Source: Pseudomonadota bacterium
GTDB lineage: Bacteria; Pseudomonadota; Gammaproteobacteria; Berkiellales; Berkiellaceae
Assembly (NCBI GenBank): GCA_018242045.1
Contig: JAFECR010000022.1
Coordinates: 24,979 to 88,978 of the forward strand
DNA length: 64,000 bases
Direction: 5' to 3'
Shown here in pieces: positions 38,000-47,493 of this stretch; the first letter of the stretch is position 1; each line of letters begins with the position of its first letter. The position numbers and the translations under genes are program-made. Under the pieces are notes generated by a model. It ran no database searches. It saw only the letters and a list, made by a program, of their open reading frames with translations, and was not told where the DNA came from.

Positions 38000-38572
38000 G
38001 TGTTTTTAGTTATTAGAAATACTTTTCCATTCGGTGTTTTATTGTTGCTCTTGATAGGTACTGCCAAAGCAGATCTAGGCGTTGCTTTTGGTAGTGGCCA
38101 AGGCATTCAAGATATTAAACCTTATCGCTTGGCCGTATCTTGGGATTTTGGCCCTATTTGGCATGAAGAAGCAATGTGGGGTCTAAATGCAGCATGGGAA
38201 AGCAGCGTTGCTATTTGGGATGGCCCTCAAAGACCCACTTTATCTCCGGACAGAGCAATTAAACTTAATGCCTTTACATCCGGTCCCATGTTTCGTTGGC
38301 AACGTCAGCAATCTTTTACCCGCAACCATATTATCCCTTATACAGAGTTAGGCGTTGGACTTTCATGGTTATCTGAAACAGAAATTCAAGGCAGAGTTTT
38401 ATCTTTACACTTTCAATTTGAAGATAAAGTTGGCTTTGGCTTTCGCTTTGGCAAACATCCGCAGTTTGATATTGCTATGCGAGCTTATCATTATTCAAAT
38501 TGTTCCATTAAGCGGCCCAATAGCGGGGTTAACCTTGCTATGGCGAGCATTGGCGTCTGGTTCACGAAATAA
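38000..38572 (+). CDS. PagL-like lipid A deacylase / acyloxyacyl hydrolase family outer-membrane protein
   Basis: About 190 residues from GTG 38000, which has AAGGA ten bases upstream and leads into a signal peptide (LLLLLIGTAKA). The frame is open to GTG 37904, but that would bury the signal peptide. The mature part is an eight-strand barrel type, with the PagL block AYHYSNCSIKRPNSGVNL near the C-terminus. His and Ser of the catalytic triad are present; at the position of PagL Glu140 this protein has Asn. Activity on lipid A is therefore uncertain. The barrel ends ASIGVWF. Confidence 0.75.
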   Translation: MFLVIRNTFPFGVLLLLLIGTAKADLGVAFGSGQGIQDIKPYRLAVSWDFGPIWHEEAMWGLNAAWESSVAIWDGPQRPTLSPDRAIKLNAFTSGPMFRWQRQQSFTRNHIIPYTELGVGLSWLSETEIQGRVLSLHFQFEDKVGFGFRFGKHPQFDIAMRAYHYSNCSIKRPNSGVNLAMASIGVWFTK

Positions 38573-38637
38573 ATTTATTTGCAAGCAAGCGGCGTGCTAA
38601 AGTACGGTTTTAAACTAAGTTTTAAATAAGACAATTT

Positions 38638-39324
38638 ATGCAGCCTTACTTTATTGCACCTTCCATCCTATCTGCTGATTTTGCTCGTCTTGGAGAACAA
38701 GTTGAAACGGTACTAAAAGCAGGCGCGGATATTATCCATTTTGATGTAATGGATAATCACTATGTCCCTAATTTGACCATCGGCCCATTGGTTTGTGAAG
38801 CGCTTCGTCAATATGGCATCAGTGCACCGATTGATGTTCATTTAATGGTTCAACCTGTCGATGCCTTAATTGCTTCATTTGTTAAGGCGGGTGCGACTTA
38901 TATCACTTTTCATCCTGAAGCAAGTTTGCATATTGATAGAAGTTTGCAATTGATTAAAGAAGGGGGGTGCAAAGCAGGATTAGTATTCAACCCGGCAACA
39001 CCTTTAACCTTACTTGAGCATGTCATAGATAAATTGGATATGATTTTGCTGATGTCTGTGAACCCAGGTTTTGGTGGTCAAAAATTTATTCCTAGTGTTT
39101 TAAATAAAATTATTCAAGCGCGCAAAATCATTGATGAAAGTAAACGACCGATTCGATTGCAAATCGATGGGGGTGTCAAAGTGGATAATATTGGTCAAAT
39201 TGCTAAAGCTGGTGCTGATACCTTTGTTGCAGGTTCAGCTATTTTTCAAAGCCAAGATTATGAAAAAACAATCCGGATGATGCGAGATGAAATTGCCAAA
39301 GCAACGCAAAACCTATGGAGTTAA
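38638..39324 (+). CDS. rpe: Ribulose-phosphate 3-epimerase
   Basis: 228 residues. [52 protein letters not shown] and QIDGGV include all metal ligands and catalytic Asp residues. It interconverts ribulose-5-P and xylulose-5-P. rpe commonly follows damX (with dam between) in gammaproteobacteria. Its 3' end overlaps the next gene. Confidence 0.95.
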   Translation: MQPYFIAPSILSADFARLGEQVETVLKAGADIIHFDVMDNHYVPNLTIGPLVCEALRQYGISAPIDVHLMVQPVDALIASFVKAGATYITFHPEASLHIDRSLQLIKEGGCKAGLVFNPATPLTLLEHVIDKLDMILLMSVNPGFGGQKFIPSVLNKIIQARKIIDESKRPIRLQIDGGVKVDNIGQIAKAGADTFVAGSAIFQSQDYEKTIRMMRDEIAKATQNLWS

Positions 39325-41492
39325 ATAGAGCCAAAATTCTCGATGAAAATTTTACCAAACGGGTTTTGGCGCAAGATTTTCCTGTGGCAAAAAGCCATAC
39401 CTTGGCCCAGGAAGTTGGTCTTGATAAAACAACATTTTTAGAATTATTCGACTCTCAATTGATTAGCCGTCATCTTGATATTATTGCTAGACAATTGCGT
39501 GAGCAAAATCAAGGGTTTTATACCATTGCAAGCAGCGGTCATGAAGGCAATGCAGCCATTGCAAAAGTATTTAACAAAGATGATATGGCTTTTTTACACT
39601 ATCGCAGTGGCGCCTTTATGGTACAGCGAGCAAAAAAAGATCCCACCATTGATATTATTTATGATCAGTTATTATCGCTAGTCTGTTCCAGTGAAGATCC
39701 TATTAGTGGTGGACGTCATAAAGTTTTTGGCAGTCTTTCTTTATACGTGCCACCGCAGACAAGTACCATTGCCTCACACTTACCTAAAGCAATGGGTACA
39801 GCCTTATCGCTGACTACAGCAAAAGCCTTGAAGGCAAAAAACTTTACTAAATTACCTGAAGATAGCGTGGTGCTATGTAGTTTTGGTGATGCTTCTATTA
39901 GTCATTCAACGGCTCAGGGCGCTTTAAATGCTTCTCAATGGGTAATGGCAACAAGGCGTGCTTTGCCTTTAGTGTGGATTTGTGAAGACAATGCTATTGG
40001 CATTTCCCTGACGACGCCTGATCATTGGATTCAAAGTACCATTTCAAATCGAGAAGGGCTTATTTATCTTCGTTGTGACGGGCGAAATTTAGCAGATGTT
40101 TATAAAGCAGCGAAACAGGCAATGATGGTTGCCAGAAAGAAAAAGCAAGTTGTTTTTCTACATATGAAAACGGTACGTCTTTTGGGGCACGCAGGTTCTG
40201 ATATTGAATCTCAGTATCGCACACTTTTAGAGATAGAAAAAAGTGAAGCGGATGATCCTTTATTACATTCAGCGCGAGATATTATTAATGCCACTTGGTT
40301 AACACCACCAGAAGTTGTTGCGCTTTATGAAAAAATAAGAAGTCAGGTACAAGAAAGCGCCCAAAGAGCACTGAAAAGGCCTAAATTATCCTCTTCCAGT
40401 GAAATTATGTCTTGTATTGTTCCCTTACCCATCGCACCTATCAATACAGCAAATCAAACCTCACAAGTTATGCAACCCAAAAATATGGCACAATGTCTTA
40501 ATTTGGCCTTAAGCGACATTTTATCTGTTTACCCCAATACCTTGGTCTTTGGGGAAGATGTTGGCAAAAAGGGCGGTGTTTATAGAGTCACTGCCGATTT
40601 ACAAAAAAAATATGGTCAAGCGCGCGTCTTTGATACCTTGATAGATGAACAAACCATTTTAGGCACCGCCATTGGCTTTGCTCATAATGGCTTTATTCCT
40701 ATACCTGAAATTCAGTTTTTGGCTTATGTCCACAATGCCATTGATCAAATCCGAGGGGAAGGGGCGACGTTATCTTTTTTTTCAAAAGGTCAGTTCTTTA
40801 ATCCAATGGTGATTCGAATTCCAGCGCTTGCTTATCAAAAAGGGTTTGGTGGGCACTTTCATAATGACAATGCCATTGCTTTTTTGCGTGAAATTCCTGG
40901 GATTGTCATTGTTTGTCCCTCATCGGCCAAAGATGCTCAATCGCTACTTCATCGTTGTGTACAAATTGCCATAGAAACGAGACGCGTCGTTGTTTTTTTA
41001 GAGCCGATAGCACTTTATATGGTTAAAGATCTTTATCAAGCAGGAGATAATCTTGCGCTAAGTGCTTATACTTGGCAAACGCCTATTCCAATGGGCGAAT
41101 TGGGAATCGAAGGAGAGCCAGAGAGTGAAGTAGCCATTATTAGTTATGGTAATGGGATGTATTTATCAAGACAAGCCGCTTACAAACTTCAGCAGCAATT
41201 TCAAATCAGCATTAAGCTAATTGATTTGCGATGGTTAGCGCCGTTGAATGTTCCTGGCTTAATAGCAGCCATTAAAAGATGTAAGCAAGTGCTGATAGTG
41301 GATGAATGTCGCCGTACAGGCAGCATCAGTGAAGCGTTACTTAGCCATATTTTAGAAAATTGTTTTCCCTTGCCAAAAACACAGCGTTTAACAGGCGAAG
41401 ATTGTTTTATTCCTTTAGGTAAGGCATGGGAATATATTTTACCTTCTTGTGACAAAATTATCGATGCTATTTTAAAGTTAATTAAGAACTAA
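39315..41492 (+). CDS. Fused alpha/beta E1 component of a branched-chain-type 2-oxoacid dehydrogenase
   Basis: 725 residues. The first ~370 are an E1-alpha (TPP) part: [27 protein letters not shown] and [11 protein letters not shown]. The last ~340 are an E1-beta part: [45 protein letters not shown] and [14 protein letters not shown]. The fusion is in one polypeptide. It should decarboxylate branched-chain 2-oxoacids and acylate an E2. No E2 or E3 gene is adjacent. It starts inside rpe and precedes the acyl-CoA dehydrogenase by 10 bases. Confidence 0.88.
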   Translation: MELNRAKILDENFTKRVLAQDFPVAKSHTLAQEVGLDKTTFLELFDSQLISRHLDIIARQLREQNQGFYTIASSGHEGNAAIAKVFNKDDMAFLHYRSGAFMVQRAKKDPTIDIIYDQLLSLVCSSEDPISGGRHKVFGSLSLYVPPQTSTIASHLPKAMGTALSLTTAKALKAKNFTKLPEDSVVLCSFGDASISHSTAQGALNASQWVMATRRALPLVWICEDNAIGISLTTPDHWIQSTISNREGLIYLRCDGRNLADVYKAAKQAMMVARKKKQVVFLHMKTVRLLGHAGSDIESQYRTLLEIEKSEADDPLLHSARDIINATWLTPPEVVALYEKIRSQVQESAQRALKRPKLSSSSEIMSCIVPLPIAPINTANQTSQVMQPKNMAQCLNLALSDILSVYPNTLVFGEDVGKKGGVYRVTADLQKKYGQARVFDTLIDEQTILGTAIGFAHNGFIPIPEIQFLAYVHNAIDQIRGEGATLSFFSKGQFFNPMVIRIPALAYQKGFGGHFHNDNAIAFLREIPGIVIVCPSSAKDAQSLLHRCVQIAIETRRVVVFLEPIALYMVKDLYQAGDNLALSAYTWQTPIPMGELGIEGEPESEVAIISYGNGMYLSRQAAYKLQQQFQISIKLIDLRWLAPLNVPGLIAAIKRCKQVLIVDECRRTGSISEALLSHILENCFPLPKTQRLTGEDCFIPLGKAWEYILPSCDKIIDAILKLIKN

Positions 41493-41502
41493 GGAAAAAA
41501 GC

Positions 41503-42663
41503 ATGGAAGATTTATTTTACTTAGAAGAACAATTTACCACAGAAGAAAAACTTATTAAGGAAAGTGTACGCCGTTTTGTTGATGAAGCGCTTTTACCCCA
41601 TATTGCAAGTAATTTTGAAAAAGCAGAATTTCCTTTAACGCTTATTGAGAAAGTGGCGGCATTAGGGCTATTTGGCATGACTTTGCCAACGGATTATGGT
41701 GGTGCCAACACCAATTATGTCGCCTATGGTTTAGCGTGTCAGGAATTAGAGCGTGGTGACAGTGGTTTAAGAAGCTTTGTTTCCGTGCAAAGTTCACTTT
41801 GTATGTATCCTATTTTTGCTTATGGCAGTGAGGAGCAAAAACAGCGATTTTTACCCAAAATGGCCACAGGTGAAATCATTGGTTGTTTTGGGCTCACAGA
41901 ACCTGATGCAGGTTCTGATCCGTCAAGTATGACAACAAGAGCCACCAAGGTGCAAGGCGGCTGGCGTTTAAATGGCGCTAAAATGTGGATAACCAATGCA
42001 ACCATTGCCTCACTTGCCATTATCTGGGCCAAAGATGAAAATGAGATCATCCAAGGCTTTATTGTTGAAAAAAAATTTCCAGGTTTTAAAGCGTTGGAAA
42101 TTAAACATAAACTCTCCTTGCGTGCTTCGATTACCGGAGAAATAGCCTTAGAAAATTGTTTTGTGCCAGAGGAAAATCGATTGGTCCAAACCAAAAATGG
42201 GTTGGGCGCTGCGCTTGGGTGCTTGACCAAAGCGCGCTATGGTATTGCTTGGGGCGCGATGGGGGCTGCGATGGCTTGTTATGATATTGCTTTACAATAC
42301 GCTAAAGAACGTCTTCAGTTTGGCCGGCCCATTGCAAGTTTTCAATTAATTCAAAAAGATTTGGCCAATATGTTTAACGAAATCGTGAAAATGCAAATGC
42401 TCAATTTGCAATTGGGTCGTTTAATGGATGCCGACAGAGCATCCTATGTGATGGTTTCTCTTGCCAAAATGAATGCCTGTAAAGAAGCATTGAAGATTGC
42501 CAGAATGGCGAGAAATATTCTAGGCGCTAATGGCATAAGCCTTGAATATCATGTAATTCGTCATATGAATAATTTAGAATCGGTATTTACTTATGAAGGC
42601 ACGGATAATATGCACCATTTGATTATTGGCAAGCATATTACCGGCATTAGCAGTTTTAAATAA
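41503..42663 (+). CDS. Acyl-CoA dehydrogenase, glutaryl-CoA dehydrogenase-like
   Basis: 386 residues with family blocks FGLTEPDAGSDPSSM and WRLNGAKMWITNA (FAD/substrate), a C-terminal R-x-F-GRPI-type motif (RLQFGRPIASFQLIQ) and the catalytic Glu in FTYEGTDNMHHLIIG. The YEGT form and overall length match glutaryl-CoA dehydrogenase, but an isovaleryl- or other acyl-CoA substrate is possible. It lies just after the fused E1, so the two may act in one amino-acid degradation route. Confidence 0.85.
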   Translation: MEDLFYLEEQFTTEEKLIKESVRRFVDEALLPHIASNFEKAEFPLTLIEKVAALGLFGMTLPTDYGGANTNYVAYGLACQELERGDSGLRSFVSVQSSLCMYPIFAYGSEEQKQRFLPKMATGEIIGCFGLTEPDAGSDPSSMTTRATKVQGGWRLNGAKMWITNATIASLAIIWAKDENEIIQGFIVEKKFPGFKALEIKHKLSLRASITGEIALENCFVPEENRLVQTKNGLGAALGCLTKARYGIAWGAMGAAMACYDIALQYAKERLQFGRPIASFQLIQKDLANMFNEIVKMQMLNLQLGRLMDADRASYVMVSLAKMNACKEALKIARMARNILGANGISLEYHVIRHMNNLESVFTYEGTDNMHHLIIGKHITGISSFK

Positions 42664-42754
42664 AGGCGAGAATATTGCTTTTAACCAAGTTTTATTGTAC
42701 TTAATGCGAACTTTTGATATAAGGATCCTAAGAAATTAGTTTGAGGGCTAAAGC

Positions 42755-44773
42755 GTGCAGGTCAACTTTAATCAAATCGTAGCATCAAATTCAAATGAAA
42801 TGTTTTCCCTTACTAAAGATGCTTTGCCAAAAGTGTTTTCATTTCTAGATGTGCAAGATCTTCTTAATGCTAAATTAACGTTTACATTATTTAGCGAGTA
42901 TGCCAACAGTCCGTTAGTATGGCAGCAAATGATAATAAAGTATTTTCCTTATTTAGAGTACACCAAACCGATTACATTTAATCAAACACCGCAAAGCTTA
43001 TTTATAGCGGAATATCTTAGTTACAAAAAAATAATTGAGGATAAAATAGACGAGCAAATGGATTCTGCAAATTATTATCAAACATTGGCAAACAATGCTC
43101 GAGCAAATTTCGAAAACTCAACGCAGGGCGGAATCACAACTGTAGCATTCGGTATATGTAAACACAACCAAATGCTGGTTTTCCAACACCGACAGGAGGT
43201 AGCATTATTAAATAATGCAAAGTCCCATATTCTTAGCGCACTGAGAGGAAATGTAGCACCATTTGCGTGGCATGAAATATTGAAGGTATTTGCTGCAAGT
43301 AATAGTAACTCGCCTCAAAATTTGAGTAAACCAGCAACAGCTAAGGCAAATGGAGTCTTGGATAAGGCTTTTTTAATAGCAGCTAGCAAAGGGAACTTAG
43401 CGGGAGTCAAAAACATCTTAGCGGTTCACGATTTATCATTTGATTCAATTTCTCATGCACTTGACTATGATCAGTTCAGCGTTGCTAGCTTAATCATAGA
43501 GCAAAAGCCTGCTTATGTTACCCCTACAGCGATCCAAAAGGCGATTAATAAAAATCAAATCGATATATTTAAAAAAATGTTGGTAACCCGCACAAGCCAA
43601 GAGCAAATCCTATTTTTCTATCAGATGAGCCGGAGAAAAAACGATACAGCGATAGTTGCTTTTTTAGAAAGCTGTTCACAAGCGTTAGATCTCCAAGAAG
43701 ATAAAACCGAGCTAATAAAGTTACTTTGTCAAGGCGTTGAAGAAAATAACATTTCGTTAGTAAAAATAATCTTAAACACCTTTCCAGATCTGCCAGAAGC
43801 TAAAGAATTAGTGCTTTACTTGGCAGCAAAAAATGACCATCTTGAACTCATCTCGTTGGTTATTAACAAGCAAGCGAAAGTTATTGATGAGGAATTGATT
43901 CTAAGCGCTTTTAAGATAGCAGTGAAAGAAGGCCACTTAGATAAAGTACAAGAGATCATCAGTCAATACCTAAGCACACTTGCAGCAGATTTTTCAGTAA
44001 ATCGTCAACGAATTGAGCAAGCCAAAAACATTACCCAAGCACAATTAAGAAGTATATTAGAAGAAAAACTTCGGTTAGAACAAGAAGAAATCGCCAAAGA
44101 GATTGCCAAAGAAGAGGAACGACTTTTAGAAATAGCCAAAGTTAAAGCAGAAGAAACTCGGCGCATAGAGCAACAAGAAAATTTACGAATTGCAAAAGAA
44201 GTAGCGGAAAAACAAGCACAAGAGGATACGCGCAAAGAAGCAAAAAAACGCCAAGATCAAAAACCTTTAAAAATACTACATAATAAAATGACCAAGGCAA
44301 AACAAGTTTTTTTCCAAAATCTTGTTATCGTTGGCATATTTGGTTTTGTCCTAACCAGTTTTGTTGTTGGTTTTGGCGGAGGTTTTTCTTTAATTGTAGC
44401 GTTGCTTTTAAAATTAAATGTAGAAATTTTGGCAACAAAGGCAACCATTTTATCTGTAACTTTACTCTCAAGTCTCTTGACAACGTCAATGTTGATGGGG
44501 CTTTTTTGGTTAACAAAACCAGATTTTCACAAACAAATGAATGATGAATTTAATCGCTTGACGCTCAGAGATGATAATTTTAATAAAATATTAACTCAGG
44601 CAAAGCAAACCATAGAAAAACAACCACCTTTATCTATTGATCTAGCGCCAATCTCGCTTGATCAGAGACAGTCGTTAATTAACTTTGAAGCTAATAAAAA
44701 TAATATGGCAAGGCCACTCGAAGCCACCATCGAGCAAGCCATGCCTAAAGTATCACCTGCCATTTTAAGTTAG
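42755..44773 (+). CDS. F-box-like, ankyrin-like, coiled-coil membrane protein; putative host-directed effector
   Basis: 672 residues, GTG start behind GAGGG. Residues ~19-65 match the F-box pattern (LTKDALPKVFSFLDVQDLL, then VWQQMIIKYFP). Residues ~205-405 are repeated helix pairs with ankyrin-like spacing (AFLIAASKGNLAGVKNIL, VLYLAAKNDHLELISLVI, AFKIAVKEGHLDKVQEII). Residues ~420-505 are a charged coiled coil. Two hydrophobic segments (~518-545, ~562-587) could anchor it in a membrane. F-box proteins recruit SKP1-cullin ubiquitin ligases in eukaryotes, and Legionella secretes such effectors. Secretion is not shown by the sequence. Confidence 0.7.
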   Translation: MQVNFNQIVASNSNEMFSLTKDALPKVFSFLDVQDLLNAKLTFTLFSEYANSPLVWQQMIIKYFPYLEYTKPITFNQTPQSLFIAEYLSYKKIIEDKIDEQMDSANYYQTLANNARANFENSTQGGITTVAFGICKHNQMLVFQHRQEVALLNNAKSHILSALRGNVAPFAWHEILKVFAASNSNSPQNLSKPATAKANGVLDKAFLIAASKGNLAGVKNILAVHDLSFDSISHALDYDQFSVASLIIEQKPAYVTPTAIQKAINKNQIDIFKKMLVTRTSQEQILFFYQMSRRKNDTAIVAFLESCSQALDLQEDKTELIKLLCQGVEENNISLVKIILNTFPDLPEAKELVLYLAAKNDHLELISLVINKQAKVIDEELILSAFKIAVKEGHLDKVQEIISQYLSTLAADFSVNRQRIEQAKNITQAQLRSILEEKLRLEQEEIAKEIAKEEERLLEIAKVKAEETRRIEQQENLRIAKEVAEKQAQEDTRKEAKKRQDQKPLKILHNKMTKAKQVFFQNLVIVGIFGFVLTSFVVGFGGGFSLIVALLLKLNVEILATKATILSVTLLSSLLTTSMLMGLFWLTKPDFHKQMNDEFNRLTLRDDNFNKILTQAKQTIEKQPPLSIDLAPISLDQRQSLINFEANKNNMARPLEATIEQAMPKVSPAILS

Positions 44774-44776
44774 CAC

Positions 44777-45706
44777 TTAGTTAAGTTGCATTTTTATAAC
44801 GATTTTACCTTGGGCGCGACCACTTTGGCTAAGTTGATGCGCAGCTTGAATTTCACTGCTCGTTAAGATTTGCGCAATAAGAGGTTTAATTTTACCAGCA
44901 TCAATGAGATTAGCAATCTGCGCTAGGCGATCGCCATCAGGTCTCACGAGTGTATGAAGCGCAGTAACGCCAACTTTTTTAGCTGCTTCTTGGCATGTTA
45001 AATTAACGATAGTGACTAATGTGCCTCCTTTTTTAAGACATTTTAAAGAGCGAGATTGTACCTCTCCGCCAAGAGGATCTAAAACCATGTCGTAATTTTG
45101 GCACAAAGTTGTAAAATCTTCTTGCGAATAATCAATAACCAGATCGGCACCTAAGCTTTTTATCAATTTGATATTCTTAGTAGAAGTTGTGGCAGCAACA
45201 TACAAATCATGGGCTTTGGCTATTTGCACAGCAAAGCTACCGACACCACCAGAAGCAGCATGGATAAGCACTTTTTGTTTTGCTTTTAATTGCGCTTCAT
45301 CAAACATGGCTTGCCAGGCAGTAAGTGATGCAAGCGGTACACTAGCGGCTTCTTCAAAATTTAAGCGCTTAGGTTTTAAGGCAACAAACTCGGCTTCAGT
45401 CGTGACAAATTCAGCATAACCGCCGCCTTTTGTTAAATCTAACATCGCAAACACTTCATCGCCTTCTTTGAAGTTATCTACACCAGAGCCCACTTCTTGC
45501 ACGATACCTGCGACATCACATCCTAAAACAAAAGGGAGTTGCATTAAATCCTTAAGCATACCTTCTCGTACTTTCCAATCTACTGGATTTATCGCGGCTG
45601 CTTTTACTTTTATTAAAACTTCATGAGGTTTAGGTTGAGGGATTTCAGTTTCTTTCCATAGTAAGGTTTCGGGACCACCGAAGTTAGATACCATAACCGC
45701 TTTCAT
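44777..45706 (-). CDS. NADPH:quinone oxidoreductase-like (zinc-independent MDR family)
   Basis: 309 residues from ATG 45706, with AAGGAG nine bases upstream; the open frame upstream has no signal. MKAVMVSNFGGPETLLW at the start, AAAINPVDWKVREG, VLGCDVAGIVQEVG and the Rossmann motif AASGGVGSFAVQIAKA mark the QOR-type medium-chain reductases. Zinc-ligand cysteines are absent. It probably reduces quinones or enones. It is convergent with the F-box gene, with only three bases between their stops. Confidence 0.88.
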   Translation of the reverse strand: MKAVMVSNFGGPETLLWKETEIPQPKPHEVLIKVKAAAINPVDWKVREGMLKDLMQLPFVLGCDVAGIVQEVGSGVDNFKEGDEVFAMLDLTKGGGYAEFVTTEAEFVALKPKRLNFEEAASVPLASLTAWQAMFDEAQLKAKQKVLIHAASGGVGSFAVQIAKAHDLYVAATTSTKNIKLIKSLGADLVIDYSQEDFTTLCQNYDMVLDPLGGEVQSRSLKCLKKGGTLVTIVNLTCQEAAKKVGVTALHTLVRPDGDRLAQIANLIDAGKIKPLIAQILTSSEIQAAHQLSQSGRAQGKIVIKMQLN

Positions 45707-45840
45707 ATGAGGCTCCTTAAGATGGTTAATTAAACAGGATAGCATCAACTCAAGCATAGCAGTATTTTGTTTTTTTTGAAAAAGAATTGTTATTGTTGGC
45801 TTTCCAAACAAAAAATGAATGAAAATTATTTCATAATACT

Positions 45841-47325
45841 TTAATTAAATTTTCTTGGGATAGGACAGCTAATCACAGTAGATTTTTTTTCTATTTCCTT
45901 AATACGGTATGTGACAGTAGGTAAACTATTTCCTTCATTTGTTGAATCATATCTCATGGTCAAACTCTTTCGCTGTTTAACTTCAGGGGCGCTATCTGAA
46001 AGCGTTTGACGCGTTTGAGGACTTGTATTTGAGTTTGAAGTATCCATCATACTTAAACGTTCAATACAATCGGCAAGTTCATCACAGACCTTTTCTTTAG
46101 TGATAGGATCCGTATTTGACGCTGTAGTAGCAGTGAGAGTAAGATTTTTTTGAGCAGAAGGTGTCGGTGCATGCGTTGTAGATTGATTTATATTTTTAGC
46201 ACCGATGGTGACGCTAGATTTTTTACGAGAAAGCTGGGTTTTTGTTGTTAAAAATACATAATTGGAATGAGGTAAGTTTGCGTTGCTATCGTTCAAACTG
46301 GGGCTTCTTGGGTTTTCACTTTCACTCAAAAATCTATTTCTGGGGCTTGCGTTGTTATCGCTTAAATAACCATTACTTGGACTTGGACTGTTATCGCTTA
46401 AGTAACCACTCCTTGGGCTTGGACTGTTATCGCTTAAGTAACCACTCCTTGGGCTTGGACTGTTATCGCTTAAGTAACCACTCCTTGGGCTTGGACTGCT
46501 ATCGCTTAAGTAACCACTCCTTGGGCTTGGACTGCTATCGCTTAAGTAACCATCTCTTGGGCTTATGCCGCTATCGCTTAAGTAGCTATTTCTAGGAGTT
46601 GTGCCGCTCTCTATAAAGCTATCTCGGCTTGCAGTATCATCACTTACAAGACTATTTCGTGCGCTCGAGTCTCTTATATCGTTTATGCTGCTGCTCGCAC
46701 TTAAAGTGCTACTACTCAATGTATTAGTGCTGATATTTAAGGAAGAGGCATTTTTGAAAGCCTCATCAACCCGTAAAGTGCTTAGTAGTTGAGCTTCAAA
46801 AGCAATTAGATCTTGATCTGTAATTTTTTGTTCATAACATTTTAAACTATTTTTCACCTTTGTTTTTACGACACTTAGGTCAATGCTGCGATTTTCTATT
46901 TTGGCTAATAACAGCGAGAATTCAAACGCCGCTATCGAGCCAGATGCAATATTTTTTAAAGCAGCCTTTATCTGCTCTTTCTTTCTTTCAATATGGCGTT
47001 TTTTTTCTTCTTTAAACAAATCTATTGCTTGAACTAACGTATATTTTTTTTTTGAATAAGGCAGTTTTTTTAGTAAAATACTTAGTTGTTCATTAATTTC
47101 ATTTTTTATTTTTAGACTAGGTTGCTCGTAGAAGGCTAAGATGATCGATGATATAGATGTTGTATCTATTTTCCCAATACCATAAGTTGTTGTTAACAAA
47201 TTTTTGTATTCTAAAAGAGAAGGGTCATCACTGGGAGCTTTTGCAATAATATCAATGGTTGTCAAAGTATGTTTGGGGTTGATTGTTTTATGTTTTTTGA
47301 AGTGTTCTATTCTAGCCGATAACAT
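45841..47325 (-). CDS. Repeat protein with tandem SPSPRSGYLSDN 12-mers; putative effector or scaffold
   Basis: 494 residues; ATG 47325 follows GGGAG by five bases. The N-terminal 200 residues are helical and Lys-rich, of unrecognised family. Residues ~238-335 hold about eight 12-residue repeats of consensus SPSPRSGYLSDN, with degenerate units at both ends (TTPRNSYLSDSG, NASPRNRFLSES). A Ser/Thr-rich disordered tail follows. Every repeat has an SP site and a Tyr in a fixed register, like host-phosphorylated effector repeats; that role is inference. There is no signal peptide and no membrane segment. Confidence 0.65.
   Translation of the reverse strand: MLSARIEHFKKHKTINPKHTLTTIDIIAKAPSDDPSLLEYKNLLTTTYGIGKIDTTSISSIILAFYEQPSLKIKNEINEQLSILLKKLPYSKKKYTLVQAIDLFKEEKKRHIERKKEQIKAALKNIASGSIAAFEFSLLLAKIENRSIDLSVVKTKVKNSLKCYEQKITDQDLIAFEAQLLSTLRVDEAFKNASSLNISTNTLSSSTLSASSSINDIRDSSARNSLVSDDTASRDSFIESGTTPRNSYLSDSGISPRDGYLSDSSPSPRSGYLSDSSPSPRSGYLSDNSPSPRSGYLSDNSPSPRSGYLSDNSPSPSNGYLSDNNASPRNRFLSESENPRSPSLNDSNANLPHSNYVFLTTKTQLSRKKSSVTIGAKNINQSTTHAPTPSAQKNLTLTATTASNTDPITKEKVCDELADCIERLSMMDTSNSNTSPQTRQTLSDSAPEVKQRKSLTMRYDSTNEGNSLPTVTYRIKEIEKKSTVISCPIPRKFN
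46320..46610. repeat. 36-bp in-frame tandem repeat array
   Basis: TTATCG/CTATCG-CTTAAGTAACC units recur every 36 bases, beginning at about 46355, 46391, 46427, 46463, 46499, 46535 and 46571. The central units are identical or nearly so, the outer ones diverged. Each encodes 12 residues of the minus-strand repeat protein. The uninterrupted plus-strand frame here is only its mirror. Confidence 0.9.
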
Positions 47326-47454
47326 AAAAACTCCCATTGCAAAATTAAACTAGGCTTTTCATGCAGCAGTAATAAAATAACTTTAATAATGATACCTTAC
47401 AATACCCAGGAAAAATACAGTAACTTAAACTGGCAATAGTATGTGTTTTGAGAT

Positions 47455-47480
47455 AAGGCCAAGCTTAAATGCTTGGCCTT
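47455..47480. terminator. Strong hairpin after the degS-like gene
   Basis: AAGGCCAAGC (47455-47464) and GCTTGGCCTT (47471-47480) form a perfect ten-base stem with a six-base loop, 14 bases past the protease stop. On the minus strand the following bases are ATCTCAAAA, so no T-run; it may still stop or stabilise the transcript. Confidence 0.6.
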
Positions 47481-47493
47481 GACAAGAAAAGAC

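Noticed and set aside
46242..46595. Long plus-strand frame with LGLDCYRLSNHS repeats
   Set aside because: It is the antisense image of the 36-bp array inside the minus-strand repeat gene, with no ribosome-binding site.
46320..46610. 36-bp repeats as a CRISPR array
   Set aside because: The units are directly contiguous with no spacers and stay in one reading frame of a protein.
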